Source: AM-0621 sp964386705 (GTDB taxonomy: Bacteria; Planctomycetota; Planctomycetia; Planctomycetales; Planctomycetaceae). From it: 64,000 nt of DNA. A program made the position numbers and the translations under genes. Location: assembly GCA_964386705.1 (NCBI GenBank), contig CAYLTY010000007.1, positions 11,238-75,237 on the forward strand, read 5' to 3'. Shown piece by piece: positions 43,001 to 49,000 of the stretch (position 1 is its first letter; each line of letters begins with the position of its first letter). The notes under the pieces were generated by a model. The model was not told the DNA's origin. It saw only the letters and a program-made list of their open reading frames with translations, and did no database searches.

Positions 43001-46000
43001 ACATCACGGTTCGTGATGTCACGACGCTGGGCGATGTCTCACTGCAGACGACGACTGACTTCTCGCAGTTTGGTACGACAACCATCACGGCCGACGCACT
43101 GGAACTCGACGCGAACAACATCAACTTCACGTTGCATACCGCCGTGACCGAACTGACGTTGGCGTCTCGAACCAACGGCAACATCAACGTCACGAACGAC
43201 CGCACTGATCCGATGGAGATTGATCTGGTCGCGAACCGCGGCAGTATCACCGTTGATACTGATGGCGATCTGATCGTCACTCGCGCTGTCACGCGTTCGA
43301 ACGTCGACACGGCGGACATCACGTTAAGTGCCGCTGGTGACATCTTCATCAATCAGATCAACGCGGGTGCGTTCGCCCATGATTCGTCAGAAGCCCGGAC
43401 GATTCGGCTCGACTACCTGAGCGCGTCATTGCGAGCGATTGGTGTGCTCGATGCATCAGATCCCGATCTCACAGAAGCGACCTATCAGGCCCTCGATCAA
43501 ACTGCGGTTCGTGCCGCGTTAATCGACTGGCTCGAAGACTCCTTCAATTCGTCCGAAGCGGCGGCAGAAGCCGATCAGCAACTCGGCTTACAACAGCCGC
43601 TGCATTCCAATGGCGATGTCTCACTGACATCCGGCGGCAAGATCACCGAAGTGACCGCCGAGGACACCACGATCGACCTCGTGACCGACAACCTAACCGT
43701 CAGCGCGGTGAACGGCGTCTACGGCTTCGAAGTCGCGATGAACAACATCCTCTCTGCGACGAACTCTGGTTCAGGCGTCATCGAACTGCATGACAACGAT
43801 TCCGTGGGCGAGCCGAATACCGGCCTGGCGGTGACCTACGTCCAGAACACGAAGGGTTCGGTCGTCATCACTGCTCCGGACGACATCGACGTATCACGTG
43901 TGATCGCCAGCGACAGCGAGGCCACGATCACCATCGAAACCACCAGCGGGAACATCAATGTGGTGCCCGTCAGCGGAGTCACTAACACGGTGACGGCGGG
44001 CAGCGGGCTCACGCTGCGAGCTTACGATGATCTGGTCTTCCAAAGCGGTGTCTCGGCGGCAGACTCCATCGAATTCACGGCTGGTAAGCGGTTGCTGACG
44101 CAGGGCTCTTCGTTCAACCTCAGCACCAACGATGCGATTCACCTGGAAGCGGGCACGTCGCTGACCATCACCGGCACGCTGGAAACCGGCGAGGATCTGG
44201 AGCTGATCTCCAACGTCGGCAACGTGACTGTCACGGGCACGATTCGTGGCAAGAACAATCAGCCGCTCGAAAGCCTGACCATGATCGGCCGAGGCAACCG
44301 AGTGGAAGAGGGCCAGTTTGCCCGCCGCTTCTTGTTCAAGTCGCAGGTTGATGGTGCCTTGTACTACTCGTCCACCGGCGAGATTCATCCCGATTCCAAC
44401 GTGCTGAACACTAACGGCGAGTTGGTTCCGACGTTCTTGAAGCTGGACCTTGTTCCGGTCATGACCATCGAATCGGCGATCGTCAAAGACACCGTGACGG
44501 GCATGGATTTTTATATTGATCCGCAGAACCCCAGCCTGCGCTACTACCGTGCCGAGAACGGCGTGTTCTCACGTCGCGAAGATCCGGCCACGGGCCTGTT
44601 CCCGTTCGCTGGTCTGAATACGAATACCGGCCACATTGAAACCTTCTACTCGACACTCGACAGCAAGACGAACGGCACGCTCTATCGCGCCGACAAGACG
44701 ACGGTCATCAATCGAGCTGACGTCAGTGGTCTCGAAGCGAAGTTCACGGCGATCAATGACTCGGCGATCCTGGCCCGGCTGGTGGCGCTGCGTTACTCCG
44801 ACCTGTCGGACGGATTGGCGTCAGGAACGACAGTCGACTTGAGCAAGGCCACGGTCGGCACGATTTCGGAGTCCATTCATCTGGTTGGTCAGGGGCAGGT
44901 CGTACTTGGCAACTACGTGCCTGTAGTGACCGCGGCGAATGGCGAAATCCGTATCGTCATGGGTGACGATATGACCACGAGCGACTGGAAGGCTGCCAAT
45001 TTCTCGCTCACATCGACGGCGTTCATCGATCCGAACGGAACGCTCAAGGGTGGTAACGTGATCTATGCTGTGCCGCTGACCAAGCCCAACGGCAGCAATG
45101 CGGACACGATCGAGATGACGGGCCGTCTGGACGTCATCCTGGATCCGGAAGTTCTTCCGTCCGTTACCACCGGATTGCTGATGCACGCCGGCCGCACGAT
45201 TGTGAATCGTCCGAACGACATCACCATCACGGGCGCCAATGGCTACATTGATCTGGCGACGGGCCAGGACTTGACCATCACCGGCACGTTGAAAGCCAAT
45301 GATCGCATCAGCCTCGCTTCGACGGGTTACTCGCCCAACATCGGACAACGCACTGGCGGCAACCTGACGATCAACGGTTCGCTCGTCGCCAACAGCGGCA
45401 CGATCGATGAGATCGAGCTGGCGGCTGAAAACTCAGTGACATTGTCCGGGGCGTTGACGGTCGATGAAGAAATCTCGATTCACGCGTCGCAGTTGCTCGG
45501 TCAGCGAAACCTGACGGCCAACGGTTCTACGAGTCGCATTGAGGTCGAGACTCTGCAGGATCAGACGATCGACAGCGGCGTGACTTACCAGGCAGGCGGC
45601 TTGGTACAGCTCACTTCGGTGAACGGCGACCTGACCATTAACGGCCAGTTGCGTGCGGTCTCTGGATCTCTCGGTGCTGCCGAGTTGTCCGCCAAGGGCT
45701 CGGTAAATCTGGTGGCCAACGCCATCACTTCGCCGACCAACCTAGACGTCGAAGGAACGGTGCGAATCGTTAGCGGCACGGTGGCCACGATGAACTCGGG
45801 CGACGCTCACTTCGACAACAATTCCACCCTGATTGTGGATGTGAACGGAGCCACCACCGACAAGTTGAACGTCACGGGCACAGTGACGATCGATTCCAAA
45901 GCCAAGCTGTCGCTCAATGTTCATTCGCCGCTGGTTAACACGGTGACGGTGTTGATTGCCAACGACGGCACCGATCACTTCGTGGGCGAGTTCTCAGGCT

Positions 46001-49000
46001 ATGCCAACAGCTCGACGGTCACGATTGGCGGTAAGGACTACCTGGTTTCCTACCAGACGGGCGACGGCAACGATTTCGGTTTCGTCGGTACGCCCACCAC
46101 TCGGCCAACGGTCTACGTCGATGACGATTGGGCCAATGTGCCCGTCGGAGCGGACCCGGACGGTGCCGGCCCGGCTCTGGCTTATGGAATCGATGCATTC
46201 TCGAAGCTGCAGGACGCCATTGATGTCGTCGATGCAAGCGGCACGATCCATCTCTACTCGGGCACCTATGCTGAGAACGTCACGATCGACAAGCCCGTAA
46301 CGATCGATGGCAAGTCCGGTACCGCGTTCGGCGGCGAGGCAGACATCGCGGTGATCCAGCCGGCGTCGGGTGTCGGTATCAGTCTCGGAGCAAACATCTC
46401 CAGCATTACGTTGCGTGACTTCAGCGTGAATGCGCCGGCTCAAGGCATCACTGCCACGGCTGGCAATCTGGTGCTCGACAACGTGTCGACGGCCAGCAGC
46501 ACCAAGCTCGGCATACAATCCACGTCTTCTGGTACGGTCACAATCAGCGGCGGTACTCATGCCGGTATCAATATCGGTGGAGCGTCCACGATCAGCTTTG
46601 GCCCGAGCACGGTCACAGCGACTCAGCCTGTTTCCTTGAAGTCACAGACAACCATTCAACGCAACGGCCACCTCGTCACGACCGGCACCACGGCCAGCTT
46701 TGAGACCTTCCAGACCGCAACGATTGCCGAGAACACTCAGAACGTCGCGCTGAACGCCATCGACGTTTCGGGAGCGGATTCGCTGACTTACTCAGTGTCG
46801 GGTGGTGCTGACCAGGCACGCTTCGTGGTTGATCCATCGACCGGAGTGCTGCGGTTCCAACCGGCACCGGACTTTGAAGTTCCGACCGATGTGGGAACCA
46901 ACAATGTCTACGAAGTTGAAGTCACCGCCACGAACGCCAGTGGCATGACGGTGAAGCAAGTTGTTCGAGTCTCGGTAACCGATGCTAACGACGCGCCGAC
47001 CTTCACGAACGGCGGAGCGACAGTAACGCTGAATGTCGCTGAGCAAGAGACCGCGGTGACGACCGTGACCGCGATCGATCAAGACCTCAACGCGGTTACG
47101 TTCTCAATCAGCGGCGGAGCCGACGCTTCCGATTTCGAGATCAATCCGCAAACGGGTGCACTGGTCTTCGCCACAGCTCAGGATCGCGAAGCGCCTGAAG
47201 ACTTTAATCTCGATCACGTTTACGAAGTGGTCATTGCCGCCACGGATTCGCACAACGCCACGACGCTGCAAAGCATTTCCGTCACGGTCACCAATGTGAA
47301 TGAAACGCCGGTGTTCCCCTCGGGATCGGTCCGCACGACCTCCGCCGCGGAGAATCAGACGGCAGTGACTTCAGAGACCGCCACCGATGTCGACGTCGGC
47401 GATACACGCAGCTATGCGATCATTGGCGGGGCTGATGGCGCCCGCTTCTCGATCGACGTTCAAACCGGTGTGTTGCAGTTCCTCACGTCACCCAACTTCG
47501 AGACTCCGACCGACGCGGATTCTGACAATGTCTACATCGTTGTTGTTCGAGTGACAGATGCGGACGGCCTGACGGAGCAACAAGAAGTGCGTGTCACGGT
47601 CATCAACGTGAACGACGCGCCGCATATCACGAGTGCCACGACGGTTTCGGTCGCTGAAAACTCAACGGCCGTGCGGACGGTTCTTACATCCGATGAGGAT
47701 ACAGGCGACACGCGCCACTTTGCGATTACGGGCGGCGCTGACGCGGCCAAGTTCGATATCAATCCGCAAACGGGCGAGTTGACCTTTGCAACCGCACCGA
47801 ACTTCGAAGCTCCGCAGGATGCGAACAGCGACAATGTCTATGTCGTGACAATCACGTTAACGGACTCGGCCAACGCCACTTCCGTGCAAACTCTGCAAGT
47901 GACAGTGACAAACGTCTTCGAGGCGCCCGAGTTTGCCAGCGGTGCTTCGATCTCCGTGAATGTTGCGGAGAACACAACGGCGGTCACAACGGTGTCCGCG
48001 ACCGATCAGGACATCGGTGACAAGCAGACCTATTCGCTCAATGGTGGTGCCGATGCGGCGAAATTCGCGATCGACTCCAAGACGAGTGCGCTGAGCTTCA
48101 TCACGTCTCGCAACTTCGAACAACCGCAGGATGTCGGTGCGAACAACGTCTACGACGTTGTGGTGCAAGTCACCGATGAGAACGGGTTGCAGACGTCGCA
48201 GACGGTGCATGTCACCATCACCAACGTCAACGACGTGCCGGTGGCCAACACCCTCAGCTTCACGGTTGGCGAAGATATCCTCGCGAGCCTGCAAGCCACG
48301 GCCAGCGATCAGGATCTCGACAAACTGACCTATCGTGTCACCAGCGGCACATCGCACGGCAAGCTGACGATGCAGACCGATGGCAGCTTCACCTATCTCA
48401 CCGACGTGGATTACTTTGGACCGGATCAATTCACGTTCGTCGTCAACGATGGTCAAGTCGATTCGGCTTCAGCCACGGTGCAGTTAACTGTGCTCGCCGT
48501 GAATGACCGCCCGGTGGTCAGCCCACAAAGCCAGACGACCGCTGAAGACCGCGCTTTAACCGGTACTGTTGCGGGAACAGACCGCGATCATGATCAGCTC
48601 ACCTACAGCATGGTCACAGGACCGGCTCACGGGACGCTGACCTTCAGCCCCGAAGGCCGCTTCGGTTATCGCCCCAACGAAAACTACTTCGGCACGGACA
48701 CCTTCACGTTCCGCGCGTTCGATGGCGACATGTACTCGGCACCGCAGACCGTGACGTTCACCATCACAAGCGTTAACGACACTCCGGTGGCGTCTGCTCA
48801 AAGCCGTACGCTGGCTGAAGACGGTTCGGTGTCTTCACAAGTCACGGCCAGCGACATTGAATCCTCGAATCTGACTTATCAGCTGGTAAGCCGCCCGTCG
48901 CACGGCACAGTGACTATCAACAACGACGGCACATATACCTACACGCCGGCTGCGAACTACCTTGGTGCGGACAGCTTCCAGTTCAACGCGACTGATGGTT